Assembly (NCBI RefSeq): GCF_000143415.4
Contig: NW_003314359.1
Location: forward strand, 88,477-152,476
Direction of reading: 5' to 3'
Length of the DNA: 64,000 nucleotides
From: Selaginella moellendorffii
Taxonomy: Eukaryota; Streptophyta; Lycopodiopsida; Selaginellales; Selaginellaceae
This document shows, piece by piece, positions 44,389-57,800 of this stretch (positions are counted from its first letter, which is position 1; every line of letters starts with the position of its first letter). Made by a program: the position numbers and the translations under genes. A model generated the notes under the pieces. That model did not search any database. It was not told the origin of the DNA and saw only the letters and a program-made list of their open reading frames with translations.

Positions 44389-46172
44389 TGTGAGACACAA
44401 AACCCCTAGGCCCCAAAGTGGAGCTGGAAAGGGTGCCACGTGGTAGTGGCTGAAGCGAAAGCCCAAACGAGTGTAACACATTTGGACTAAAAGCTCTAAC
44501 TTGGAAGGTCGAGAGCGGGAGTGGAACTCCCAACAAAGTGCTCAAGGAGCGAGCACGAAGCGAGCAATAAACAAGGCTCCAAAAAGGGACCCAAAAAGGA
44601 CCAACACATGACACGTGGAAGTGTCCGAGATGGAGTCTGAGACGGACCCCAGTTGGAGTCCGAGATGGACCCGAAGTGGAGTCCGATATGGAGTCCGATA
44701 TGGAGTCCGAAGTGGAGTCCAAGATGGAGTCCGAGATGGACCCGAGATGGAGTCCGAGATGGAGTCCGAGATGGAGTCCGAGATGGACCGAGACGGAGTC
44801 TGAGATGGACCCGAGATGGAGTCCGAGATGGACCCAAGATGGAGTCCGAGATGGAGTCCGAGATGGAGTCCGAGATGGAGTTCAAGATGGAGTCCAAGGT
44901 GGACCGAGACAGAGTCCGAGATGGACCCGAGATGGAGTCCGAGATGGAGTCCGAGATGGACCCGAGATAGAGTCCGAGATGGAGTCCGAGATGGAGTCCA
45001 AGAAGGACCCGAGATGGAGTCCGAGGTTGAGACCGAGACCGGGACCGAGACTGAGACTGAGACCGAGACCGGGACCGAGACCGGGACCGAGACCGAGACC
45101 GAGGCCAAGGCTGAGATCGAGCCCGAGTCCGAGTCCGAGTCCGAGTCCGAGTCCGAGTCCAAGTTCGAGTCTGAGAAGGTGAAAGCCCAAAGCGTTCGTC
45201 TCCCAGACCCTGGGGGGTTTGGTGAGCTCCAAAAGTATAGTAAGGGGGAGGACTGCAGTGGAGCCAGTTTGGCCAGGAAGGGCCAGTTTGGCCCAGGAAG
45301 GCCAGACCCAGTGTTGGGTGATGAACTGACCACTAGGAAGTCCAAGACTAGAGTGAATACGGACCGACAAGCAGGGTAGCTTGGTGAAGTGTTTAAGAGC
45401 CAGCTCTAGTTCCCTCGGGAGATCGACTGGCCGATGCTCCCAGTCCAAGTGTGGGTGGCACTACCTACTTGGATACCAAGCGTGGCTCAACAGAACCTCA
45501 CTCTAAGCCCATGGCTAGAGCACCTAAAGGCGAAAGGCGGGGAGAGTACCCAGGTGGCTCGCGTAAGGCCATGGTGTTCCGAAATGTTGTCCCAAAAGCC
45601 CAGACTGTGGAAAAGAAGAGGAGCAGTCCTCTGAGGTAGTGACCAAGGACACAGTTGTGTGGTGAGGAAGTCCCAGAGGACCGTGGGACTTAGTGGTCGG
45701 GCCTGTAGGCCTGGATCGAGTGGCAGTGTTGGCGAACATAGCCATGGATAGAAAAGGGACTTGGTAGGAACTGACAAAGGGACTTTGGGGAAGGCTATTC
45801 CCCAGGTCTGTGGGCATCCTAAGGATGCTAAGGAGTGGATCTAGGATGACCACTCATGGATGGATAGCCCAGTCTCGGAGAGACGGGATTGTGATGCAAG
45901 TGGTATTGGACCACTAGTGTGGCAAAGGTGAATAGGCATGGCCTTAGCGTAATGGGCCGATATGTCAGTGGTACTTTTGGGTGTCGGTCTTGGGACCGGA
46001 CACGTGGAGCACTTGGATCAGGTGCAAGTGTTGAGTGGCATGGATGCCATTCTTGGGGATAGCAAGTCCCAAGTCTTGAATTGGACTTATGGAGGTTGTG
46101 AATGAAACTCCCCCAAGTGGTTAGAGGTGTGGTTAAGTGACTAAAGTAGAATGGAAAAATTAGTTGTTTACA
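44389..46172 (+). repeat. 3' LTR of element 1
   Basis: 1784 bp, starting TGTGAGACAC and ending TTGTTTACA. Near-identical to the 5' LTR outside the minisatellite, with scattered transitions, so the insertion is fairly young. Confidence 0.92.
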
Positions 46173-46177
46173 TCTCA

Positions 46178-47205
46178 TCCCTTGAGACATTTAGGGTCTT
46201 CACCCCATCAGCTCCACAAACCTACTTTCATGATACTTTCCATTCATGTCTAAGTCTTTGTTAAGACTAAAGCAATCATTTCTCATACCAACTATTAGTT
46301 AGTACTACACCATGGTGTTCATACATAACTCTATGCCAAAGTTGTTTTCTTCAGAGAACACATTTCCCATGACTTTAGTATGGCATATTCTACCATCAAT
46401 GAGATACCTACTATTCTCATACTTAATCTTATGATCCTTCCCGTCCTTCATAGGATGCAACACACATTCGTCCAAATGCTTCCATCGGTCCTTTAAGACC
46501 ATTCCTTGATTCCACTTGAGTCATTTAGCTCTTTAAACTTTGCTAATTCAATGACCCATAAAGTTTTAACCTCATACTTATTTTTTATGTGTCAATTCAC
46601 TAGAATACAACTTCTTGTATTCATGTCTTACTCACAAAGACTATCTACAGCAAATGTTACTTTGACACTTAATTATTTTTCATTCCCTGTGGGTTACCTT
46701 TGCCTCTTAAGATTATTCGTCCATATGATGAGAATACCGACTCATCCTCTAAGTACACCCTGAACTCTTTTGGGTTTGTTCCAGCATTTATTAGAGGTAA
46801 TCTCACTACTATTTCAAAGACTTATGTCTTTATTCATATTTAACCTCCCACGGTCATTAATTCTAGCCTCAAATTCTTAAAAACCATCCTCAACCATATG
46901 AGGATAACTTTATGACTCCTTTATCGTCTAGGAGTTTCTATCATTCCCGTGATCCCAACTATATTTATTTACTATAACCTTATCTGCCAGTTTGCTAAGA
47001 TCCCAAAGTCATTCCTAAATTAACCCTTTTCTATCCACCACATTATCACTATGTTCACTTATGAACTAAGGTGGGGAGTCATGCCCTTTCGACATGTTAC
47101 TCCTTGAGGATAGGCCCACTTTTAGGACCTTCCAATGCCAAGACAAGTGGTGATATACTTGACCACCAATAAAAGTCGAACTAAAGAACAATTCCAATAC
47201 CAAAT
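46178..47205 (-). mobile_element. Internal region of old host element, 5' part
   Basis: Continues the host internal region right of element 1; colinear with 57960-59018 of element 2. It ends at a decayed primer site (about 47190-47203) next to the host 5' LTR. No coding frames. Confidence 0.82.
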
Positions 47206-48022
47206 TGTAAGTGATTAAATTTTCCATTCTACTTTAGTCACTTAACCATATCTTTGACCACATAGAGGAGTCTCACTCACAACTTCTATAAGTCTTATTT
47301 TGAACTTGGGGACTTACTAGTCTTGAGAATGGCATTTATGCTATTCAACCTTTACACTTGGTCCAAATGCTCCATGTGTCTGATCTCATGACCAACACCC
47401 AAAGGGACCATTGACATATCAGCCCATTACACTAAAGCCATGCCCATTCACCTTTATCACACTAGTGGTCGAACACTACCTACATCACAGTCTTGTCTCC
47501 CAAAGATTGGGCCATCCGTCCATGAGTGATCATCCCTTGACCACACTTTGGCACCCTTAAGATGCTCAGAGATATAAGGAACACCCTTCCCCAATGTCCC
47601 TTCTACCGTCCTCACCAAGTCCCTCTTTATTTATGGCCGTGCTTGCCAACACCGCCACTGGGTCAAGGCCTAAAGGCCCAACCACTAAGTCCCACTATCC
47701 TCTAGGACTTTTTCACCATGTGACTATATCTTTGGTTATTATACTAGAGGACTGTTCCTCTTCCTTTCTATAGTTTAGGACTTTGGGATAACATTTCAAA
47801 ACACTATAGCCTTATGCAAGCTTTGTGGGTACTCTCCCCACCTTCCGCCTTTGGGTGCTTTAGCCATGGGGCTAAAGCGAGGTTTCGTTGAACCATGCCA
47901 GGTATCCAAGTAGTAGTGCCACCCACACTTGGATTGGGAGCATCAACCATTTGATCTCCCGGAGGAGCTAAAGTCAGCTCTTGAACACTTCACCAAGCTA
48001 CTCTACTTGTCTGTCTATATTC
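47206..48022 (-). repeat. Host 5' LTR, segment 1
   Basis: Begins (plus view) TGTAAGTGATTAAATTTTCC and runs to the insertion point of element 3. The last five bases, TATTC, are its target duplication. Confidence 0.85.
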
Positions 48023-51000
48023 TGTAAGCGATTAAATTTTCCATTCTACTTTAGTCACTTAACCACACCTTTGACCACTTGGAGGAGTCTCATTCACAAC
48101 CTCCTTAAGTCCAATTTAGGACTTGGGACTTGCTAGCCCCGAGGATGGCATCCATGCCACTCATCCCTTGCACTTGGTCCAAGTGCTCCACCTGTCCAAT
48201 CCCAAAACCGACACCCAAAGGTACCACTGACGTATTGGCCCATTACGCTAAAGCCATGCTTATTCACCTTTGCTAGACCACATTTGCCCCACTGGTGGAC
48301 AAATACCACTTGCATCACAATCCCATCTCTCCAAGACTGGGCCGTCCGTCTACGAGTGGTCATCCTAGATCCATTCTTTAGCATCCTTACAATACCCACA
48401 GACATGGGGAATAGCCTGCCCCAACATCCCTTTGTCAGTTTCTGCCAAGTCCCTTTTCTGTCCATGGCCATATTCACCAACACTGCCACTAGATCAAGGC
48501 CCGCAGGCCCGGCCACTAAGTCCCATTGTCCTCTGGGACTTCCTCACCATGTGACCGTATCCTTGGTCTCTACACTAGAGGACGGCTCCTCCTCTTTTTC
48601 ACAGTCTGGGACTTTGGGGCAACATTTCAGAACACTGCGGCCTTATGCAAGCCTCGTGGGTACTCTCCCCGCCTTCCACCTTTGGGTGCTCTAGCCATGG
48701 GCTTAGAGCGAGGTTCTGTTGAGCCACGCCAGGTATCCAAGTAAGTAATGCCACCCACACTTGGATTGGGAGCATCGGCCAGTCGATCTCCCGGGGGAAC
48801 TAGAGCCGGCTCTTGAATACTTCACCAAGCTACCCTGCTTGTCAGTCCGTATTCACTCTAGTCTTGGACTTCCCAGTGGTCAGTTCATCACCCAACACTG
48901 GGTCTGGCCTTCCTAGGCCAAACTGGCCTTTCCTGGCCAAACTGGCTCCATTGCAGTCCTCCCCCTTACTATACTTTTGGAGCTCACCAAACCCCCCAGG
49001 GTCTAGGAGACGAATGCTTGGGGCTTTCACCCTCTCAAACTCGAACTTGGACTCGAACTCGGACTCGGACTTAGATTTGGACTTGGACTCGGACTCGGAC
49101 TCGGACTTGGGCTTGGGCTTGGTCTCGGCCTTGGCCTCAGTCTCGGTCTCAGTCCCGGTCTCGGTCTTGGTCTCGGTCCCGGTTTCGGTCTCGGTCCCGG
49201 TCTCGGTCCCGGTCTCGGTCTCAACTTCGGACTCCATCTCGGGTCTCGGGTCTCTTGCATCTTTTGCTTAGTTGCCTCATAGTTGTCAAGTCCTACAACT
49301 CATTGTTGGTGCTTCCACACCTCCATCATTGTTTTGGTCACCACACTCTACCACATGCCTTCCAGCTTAGGCTATGCCATTCCTATTTCCGTTGGGATTC
49401 CCTTGGCAAGGGGTTCTTATAAACCCACCAACATAACCTCAAGGTATCACACCTTGGCACATTTGGTGTCTCCACACCATTGGCCCCATGAGCCTATCCT
49501 TATGACACTATTTATTAATGTCTAGATCTTTGCCAAGACCAATATAGTTGTGCCTCATGCTAACTATCCGTTAGCATCGCACCATAATGTTTGTCCCCAA
49601 CTCTGGGCCAAAGTTGCTTTCTTTTGGGAACATCTTTCCCACAACTTTAGTATGGCACATTCTACTATCAATGAGATATCTCCTGTTGTTATACTTGGAT
49701 CTTATGATGCTCCTTATACCTCATGGGGCACCATACATCTTAGTCTAAATGTTTCAACCAATCCCTTAGGACCATTCCTTGACCCCATTTGAGTCATCCA
49801 GCATTTTTGGACTTCGCTAAACCAACAACTCATAAGGTCCTATTTTTTGAGGTGCCAGCTCACTCGAATACAACTTCATGTATTCATATCCTACTCATAA
49901 GTACCATCTTGCAAGTGTTACTCTAACACTTCATTATTTCCCGTTCTCTGTGGGCTGCCTTTGCCTCTTAGGACTATCCGTCCCTATGATGAGAATACCG
50001 ACTCATCCTTTGAGCACACCCCCAACTCCTTGGGTTCATTCCAGCATTATAAAAGGTAGCCCCAGCTACCATTTCGAGGGCTCTTGCCCTCATCCGTACT
50101 TGACCTCTCATGGTCATCAATTCTGGTTTCAAATTCATGAGCACCAGCCTCAACTATGTGGGGATTATCTTGTGACTCCTTTATTGTTTTGGAGTTTGCA
50201 TTTTTCCCGTGATCCCAACTATAGTTGTTTACCACAACTACCTTAGCTAGTTTGCTGAGTCAAATGCTCATCTAGATCACATCCTCAACTCTTTGAGGGA
50301 AACCTTATACCGTTCCCAAGATCCCAAAGTTGTTCCCTTACTGGCCCTTTTCCATCCACCACATTGCACACAAGTTCACACATGAACTTGAGCTCCTCTC
50401 GACATGCTACTTCTCGAGGATAGGTCCATATCTAGGACCTTCCAATTCCAATACAAGTGGTGATATACTTGGCCACCAATAAGAGTCGGACTAAGGAATA
50501 GCTCCGATACCAAGTTGTAAGGGATTAAATTTTCCATTCTACTTTAGTCACTTAACCACACCTTTGACCACTTGGAGGAGTCTCATTCACAACCTCCTTA
50601 AGTCCAATTCAGGACTTGGGACTTGCTAGCCCCGAGGATGGCATCCATGCCACTCATCCCTTGCACTTGGTCCAAGTGCTCCACCTGTCCAGTCCCAAAA
50701 CCGACACCCAAAGGTACCACTGACGTATCGGCCCATTACGCTAAAGCCATGCCTATTCACCTTTGCTAGACCACATTTGCCCCACTGGTGGACCAATACA
50801 ACTTGCATCACAATCCCATCTCTCCAAGACTGGGCCGTCCGTCTACGAGTGGTCATCCTAGATCCATTCCTTAGCATCCTTACAATGCCCACAGACATGG
50901 GGAATAGCTTGCCCCAACATCCCTTTGTCAGTTTCTGCCAAGTCCCTTTTCTGTCCATGGCCATGTTCACCAACACTACCACTAGATCAAGGCCCGCAGG

Positions 51001-51683
51001 CCCGGCCACTAAGTCCCATTGTCCTCTGGGACTTCCTCACCATGTGACCGTATCCTTGGTCTCTACACTAGAGGACGGCTCCTCCTCTTTTTCACAGTCT
51101 GGGACTTTGGGGCAACATTTCAAAACACTGCGGCCTTATGCAAGCCTTGTGGGTACTCTCCCAGCCTTCCACCTTTGGGTGCTCTAGCCATGGGCTTAGA
51201 GCGAGGTTCTGTTGAGCCACGCCAGGTATCCAAGTAAGTAGTGCCACCCACACTTGGATTGGGAGCATCAGCCAGTCGATCTCCCGGGGGAACTAGAGCC
51301 GGCTCTTGAATACTTCACCAAGCTACCCCGCTTGTCAGTCCGTATTCACTCTAGTCTTGGACTTCCTAGTGGTCAGTTCATCACCCAACACTAGGTCTGG
51401 CCTTCTTGGGCCAAACTGGCCTTTCCTGGCCAAACTGGCTCCATTGCAGTCCTCCCCCTTACTATACTTTTGGAGCTCACCAAACCCCCAGGGTCTAGGA
51501 GACGAATGCTTTGGGCTTTCACCCTCTCAGACTCTAACTCGGACTCGAACTCGGACTCGGACTTAGATTTGGACTTGGACTCGGACTCGGACTTGAACTT
51601 GGGCTTGGTCTTGGCCTCGGCCTCGGTCTCGGTCTCAGTCTCGGTCCCGGTCTTGGTCCCAATCCCGGTCTCGGTCTCGGTCC

Positions 51684-51715
<32 letters not shown>

Positions 51716-52244
51716 ACTTTGGACTCCATCTCGGGTCCATCTCGGACTCCATCTCAGACTCCATCTCGGGTCCATCTCGGACTCCATCTTGGTCCATCTC
51801 GGACTCCATCTCGGGTCCATCTCAGACTCCATCTCAGTCCATCTCGGACTCCATCTTGGGTCCATCTTGGACTCCATCTCGGTCTCCACCTCGGACTCCA
51901 TCTCGGACTCCATCTCGGACTCCACCTCAGACTCCATCTCGGACTCCGTCTCGGTCCATCTCGGACTCCATCTTGGACTCCAACTCGGGTCCATCTCGGA
52001 CTCCATCTCGGACACTTCCACGTGTCATGTGTTGGTCCTTTTGAGTCCCTTTTTGGAGCCTCGCTTATTGCTCGCTTAGTGCTTGTTCCTCGAGCACTTT
52101 GTTGGGAGTTCCACTCCCGCTCTCGACCTTTCAAGTCAGAGCTTTTAGTCCAAACGTGTTACGCTCGTTTGGCTTTCGCTTCGGCCACTACAACGTGGCA
52201 CTCTTCCGGCTCCACTTTGGAGCCTAGGGATTTTGTGTCTCACA
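48023..52244 (-). mobile_element. LARD-like element 3 (internally deleted, nested)
   Basis: 5' LTR 50516-52244 at the right, internal remainder about 49260-50515, truncated 3' LTR 48023 to about 49250. Target duplication TATTC (48018-48022 and 52245-52249) is perfect. Primer site complement GCTCCGATACCA at 50501-50512. The 3' LTR stops in its minisatellite and joins directly to mid-internal sequence (GCTTAGTTGCCTCATAG), so the LTR 5' end, the polypurine tract and nearly 2.9 kb of internal region are gone. It inserted in the host 5' LTR. Confidence 0.9.
50516..52244 (-). repeat. 5' LTR of element 3
   Basis: 1729 bp, plus view TGTAAGGGATT ... TTGTGTCTCACA. The minisatellite at about 51530-52010 has intermediate CpG loss compared with element 2 and the host LTRs. 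Confidence 0.9.
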
Positions 52245-52249
52245 TATTC

Positions 52250-53043
52250 ACTCTAGCCTTGGATTCCTCAATAGTTATATCATCACCTAACATATGGGTA
52301 TAGCCTTTCTTGGTCATACTGGCCTTTCTTGGCCAAACTAGCTCCACTGGAGTTCTCCCCCTACTATACTTTTGGAGCTCATCAAACCTCTTAGGGTCTG
52401 AGAGATGAATGCTTTGGGCTTTCACCCTCATACTCAGAATTGGACTCGAACTCAAACTCAAACTTGGACTCGGACTTGGACTCAGACTAGAACTTGGATT
52501 TGGACTCAATCTCGATCTCAGTATGGGACTTGGTCTCAGACTTGGTCTCGGTCTCAGTGTCTTGGTCTTGATCTTAACTTTGGACTCCATCTCGGGTCCA
52601 TCTCGGACTCCATCTCAGGTCCTTTTTGGACTCCATCTTAGACTCCATTTCAGGTCCATCTCAGACTTCATCTTGGGTTCATCTCGAACTTCATCTCGGG
52701 TCTATCTTAGACTTCATCTCGAGTCCATCTCAGACTTCATCTCAGGTTCCATCTCGGACTCCATCTTAGGTCCATCCTGGGTCCATCTTGGACTTCATCT
52801 TGGACTCCTTCTCGGTCCATCTCAGACCCTTCTTGGGTTTATCTCAAACTCCTTAGATTCCATCTTGACACTTCCACGTGTCATGTGTTGATCTTTTTAT
52901 GTCCCTTTTCTAGAGACTCATTTATTGCTTGCTTGTTTCTCAAGCACTTCATTGGGAGTTCCACTCCCACTCTCAACTATCTAAGTTGGAGCTCTTAGTC
53001 CAAACGTGTTACATTTGTTTGGGCTTCTACTTCAGCCACTACT
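52250..53043 (-). repeat. Host 5' LTR, segment 2
   Basis: Resumes at ACTCTAGCCTTGGATTCC, exactly where segment 1 was interrupted, carries the host minisatellite (about 52430-52860, CpG-poor) and ends with CTACT, the target duplication of element 2. Confidence 0.87.
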
Positions 53044-54190
53044 TGTAAGCAACTAAATTTTTCCATTCTACTTTAGTCACTTAACCACACCTCTGACCAC
53101 TTGGAGGAGTCTCATTCACAACCCCCATAAGTCCCATTCAGGACTTGGGGCTTGCTAGCCCTGAGAATGGCATCCATGCCACTCAACCTTTGCACTTGGT
53201 CCAAGTGCTCCACGTGTCCGATCAAATGACCGACACCCAAAGGTACCACTGACATCTCGGCCCATTACGCTAAGGCCATGCCCATTCCCCTTTGCTGCGC
53301 AAATGGTCCAATACCACTTGCATCACCATCCCGTCTCTCCAAGACTGGGCCATCTGTCTACGAGGGGTCATCCTAGATCCACTCCTTAGCATCCTTAGGA
53401 TGCCCACAGACCTGGGGAATCGCCTTCCCCAAAGTCCCTTTGTCAGTTCCTACCAAGTCCCTTTCTGCCCCTGGCCGTGTTTGCCAACACTGCCACTGGA
53501 TCGAGGCCCACAGGCCCGACCACTAAGTCCCACGGTCCTCTGGGACTTCCTCACCACACGATTGTGTCCTTGGTCACTACCCCAGAGGACTGCTCCTCTT
53601 CCTTTCCACAGTCTGGGTCTTTGGGACGACATTTCGGAACACCGTGGCCTTACGCGAGCCACCTGGGTACTCTCCCCACCTATCGCCTTTAGGTGCTCTA
53701 GCCATAGGCTTAGAGCGAGGTTCCGTTGAGCCACGCCTGGTATCCAAGTAGGTAGTGCCACCCACACTTGGACTGGGAGCATCGGCCAGTCGATCTCCCG
53801 GGGGAACTAGAGCCGGCTCTTGAACACTTCACCAAGCTACCTTGCTTGTCGGTCCGTGTTCACTCTAGTCTTGGACTTCCCAGTGGGCAGCTCATCACCC
53901 AACACTGGGTCCGGCCTTCCTGGGCCAAACTGGCCTTTCCTGGCCAAACTGGCTCCACTGCAGTCCTCCCCCTTACTATACTTTTGGAGCTCACCAAACC
54001 CCCCAGGGTCTGGGAGACGAACGCTTTGGGCTTTCACCCTCTCAGGCTCCGGACTCGGACTCGGACTCGGACTCGGATTCGGATTCGGACTCGGACTCGG
54101 GCTCGGACTCGGACTCGGATTCGGATTCGGACTCGGACTCGGGCTCGGGCTCGGTCTCGGCCTCGGCCTCGGTCTCGGTCTCGGTCCCGA

Positions 54191-54234
<44 letters not shown>

Positions 54235-54884
54235 CCGGTCTCGGTCTCGACTTCGGACTCCATCTCGGACTCCATCTCGGACTCCATCTCGGACTCCATC
54301 TCGGGTCCATCTCGGGTCCATCTCGGACTCCATCTCGGACTCTATCTCGGGTCCATCTCGGACTCCATCTCGGACTCCATTTCGGGTCCATCTCGGACTC
54401 CATCTCGGACTCCATCTCGGGTCCATCTCGGACTCCATCTCGGGTCCATCTCGGACTCCATCTCAGACTCCATCTCGGACTCCATCTCGGGTCCATCTCG
54501 GACTCCATCTCGGACTCCATCTCGGGTCCATCTCGGGTCCATCTCGGACTCCATCTCGGACTCCATTTTGGGTCCATCTCGGGTCCATCTCGGACTCCAC
54601 TTCGGACTCCAACTCGGGTCCACCTCGGACTCCACTTCGGACTCCATCTCGGACACTCCCACGTGTCATGTGTTGGTCCTTTTGGGTCCCTTTTTGGAGC
54701 CTCGCCTTTTGCTTGCTTCGTGCTCGTTCCTCGAGCACTTCGTTGGGAGTTCCACTCCCGCTCTTGACTTTTCAAGTCGGAGCTTTTGGTCCAAACGTGT
54801 TACGCTCGTTTGGCTCTCGCTTCGGCCACTACCATGTGGCGCCCTTCCGGCTCCACTTTGGGCCTAGGGATTTTGTGTCTCACA
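53044..54884 (-). repeat. 3' LTR of element 2
   Basis: 1841 bp, plus view TGTAAGCAACT ... TGTGTCTCACA, followed by ACTCCACCACCCATAGA (purine tract complement). The minisatellite at about 54045-54655 is the cleanest in the window together with that of the 5' LTR. Confidence 0.93.
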
Positions 54885-57800
54885 ACTCCACCACCCATAG
54901 ACGAAGTTCGATGTCCTCATCGAACGGTAAACCATTTTGTAAAGTAACACTCGCATGTGTTACCATTTACATCCTTGGCACCTAGCCAATATTTGTCAAT
55001 GGTTTGACATTCAAGGCTCACCATGCCTTTTGCATATGCCTCAATGGTTTGACACCAAAGGCTCACCATGCCTTGCCTATCCTCTAAGGAGGGTAGTCTC
55101 TCCAACTTAGAAACTGATTGGACCACATGTAGTGGTTCTCTCCTTTTATTGGTTTAATTCTCGCTAAACCTCTTAGAGACCCTTCTCTAAGTCAATCCCA
55201 CTACTCCTTCTTGAGTAGTCTCAATTTCCATCTATTGAATGTTTGCACCTTGGAACTTTTACTCTTTTGACTTTTGGAAGTCAATTTCCTAGGTGTCTCC
55301 AACACCTTGCATTGCATAGATTGTGCAACTCCACTTCCCTATCCTAGGAAGTTCATTACTTGAGGGCACCATCATCCTCTCTTCTATTTCGTGCCACCTT
55401 GGGCACTAAGTTCCATTTATCACACTTTGTGCTAGGGTTGTCCATTGCCCTATCATTTGGCTACCTTACCGCTCCCTCCCTTGGAGCTTCCACTTTCGCC
55501 AAATCAGAGCAATTCGGAATCCATCCTTGGAAACACACTTCCTTTCCCGCAATTTGTTAGTGTCCAACACATCAGTGTTCCTCGCCTAACTTTGTCACTT
55601 GGATTCCTTCCCAGGGATTCCACGGCCCTATCTTGGCCACTCATCTTTTGCTCCTATCCGTTGATTGTTGTACCAAGCAACATCGAATCTCTACCTCCCT
55701 CCTTGAGGTATTCTTTTGATTCCATAGCAAAGGCTCTGCTTTGCCAAGACTAGGGTGTTCGCCCCTAGTAAGTCTCTTTTAGCATCTTCTGCTGTGGGCT
55801 CTATCCTCGGCCCAACTTTGTGACCCTCTCATGGGTCTCTTTAGAGACTACTTTCCTTGGACACACTATGCCATCGCAATGACATAGCTCATTTCCCTAA
55901 GGTGTTTTTCCCACTTGGTCACCTTGACCAAGCCACACCATCATCAATAGTTCAAATCAACACTTTGAACTAGGAACCTTATTCCTTAACCCAAACAAGG
56001 ACCTTGTCCTTATTTAGCCACAAGATCACCTAGTGATCTCACCTCGGCACCTTAACAGGTTTGCCAATAGATACTAAGTCTTCCAGACCTTTAACTTGTT
56101 AACTACGACCCTGGGGGCATCCCCCACACTTGGCGGTGCGCCCAAGCCAGCCCTTCCGGCCAAGGGTCCATAGCAACTGAGATTAGGTGTCCCCATCTCA
56201 CTCACCACGTCTTTGGTGCCACTTGCACCAAAGAGTTCAAGTTAGATATGCCGAGCTTTCACACTAAGCAATCTAACCGTGCATCACGACTCCGAGGCAT
56301 CCCTTGCTTGGCGGTGTGCCCAAACCAGTCTCCCCACTGAGAGTCCATGACCACTGAAATATGAGTGTCCTCATATTCCAAACCATCACCACGCCCTAGT
56401 GATTTGGGACTCGAACCCAAGCACTAGAGGGTCGGGACTCGAACCCAACCTCCATATATGCATCTACGGACGGCATCACACAAGATGCCTGGCGTGACTC
56501 CCCACGCCGGTGCACCAACTTTTTTTTTTTATTTTTTATTTTTTTTTTTTAAAGCGCGCTACAGATCACAGCTTAGGAACCTAGTTCCTCCACACTGCCA
56601 AGTCCTCTCACTTGACATGTCTGTGATCATGCATGGACTCCTCCATGCTTGGCCCCATGGCCCACCCTTTTTGAAGTTATCACCTTCAACTAGGGTATTT
56701 GTTCCCCCGACGTGCCAATCTCGCTTGGCAAGTCCTCCGACCACTGTAACATGGTTCCTGCATAAGCGTGAAAGTTCTTGACTATCGACTTTCGTTCAAA
56801 GCCCTATCTTTGAACACTCGGGAACTACTTCCCTAACCTTGATAGCCTTGCCTCATGGCAAGCTTCAAGACCACGCTTCTGCTGCGCCACTCTGATTTCG
56901 CGCGTTCCATGAACCATTTATACTTGGCCTTTCTAGGTACTAAGCTACCTAGAATTGTCTTTGGGAACCTTGAAGGAACTCTGTCCCTTAGCTTGCTAAG
57001 GCCTCCCTTTTTGCAAGCCTTCAAAATGCCACATAGTCTAATATGGACAATTCCATATTTTAGACTCTCCATGGCATCACGGTTGCTAGCGGCAACACCC
57101 TCGAGCCCCCACTTGATTTTCCACTCCCAGCTGGCATAACCAACCTTGGTTATGCCCTTTGATTTCTATGGTTCAGTTCCATCCCAATACTACTTGCCTT
57201 TGGCTTCACACCTTTCCTTCGGTCATTCTCCTCCAGACCAGGAGGATAGCTTTGCACTTTCTATCATGCCTTAGCAAGTATTCTTAGGGATGAACCTACC
57301 CAATAGCCCAGGGAGTGGTTCCTCAATCCGGGTATACTCACCTTATAATCCCACACACTGGGATTACATTGTTGCTTATGGGCCTTTACATGCCCATCAC
57401 TAGCCTTGCCAAAATTCCATTTTTGGCTTTGTCCAACTTGGGTAGACAGTCCTCTCCTGTCTCCGCAACCTTGGACATTTGGATAGCACCTTCTATCCAT
57501 CATTCGCTAGGGACTTAGTCCCTTGGGCTTTATCCATTGCCTTCGCGACATCAAACACCACCTTCTAGTGTTCTAGAGTGTCCGGGTGTCCCAATGATGG
57601 CTTTCTTGACAATGAGTATTTCCTTTTATGACATTGACTTACTATATCGCAACACAAGCAACTTATCCCCCGTAAGGGTATATCCAACTTCCTTATGCTA
57701 CTAAGAAGTCTTGGGTAGCTACCTTCTACCCGTTTAACCAGTTATTTTGCACCTCTTGCTTAGTTGCCTCATAGTTGTCAAGTCCTACAACTCATTGCTT

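Larger units (their letters stand above)
38489..46172 (+). mobile_element. LARD-like element 1 (complete, nested)
   Basis: 5' LTR 38489-40295, internal region 40296-44388, 3' LTR 44389-46172. Both LTRs start TGTGAGACACAAAACCCC and end TTACA. Primer-site TTGGTATCGGAGC at 40298 and a purine tract GGTGGTGGAGT before 44389. Flanks CCTCA (38484-38488) and TCTCA (46173-46177) match at 4 of 5 bases, so they are a slightly mutated target duplication. The internal region has no gag or pol; the longest frame (43632-43892, 86 codons) is unrecognised. It sits in the host element's internal region in opposite orientation. Confidence 0.92.

Noticed and set aside
53768-54985. Long overlapping open frames (up to 405 codons, both strands) in the LTR arrays
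   Set aside because: GAGTCC, GAGACC and similar hexamers have no stop codon in any frame, so the array is open in all six. The predicted proteins are dipeptide repeats that change identity with frame, not conserved genes.
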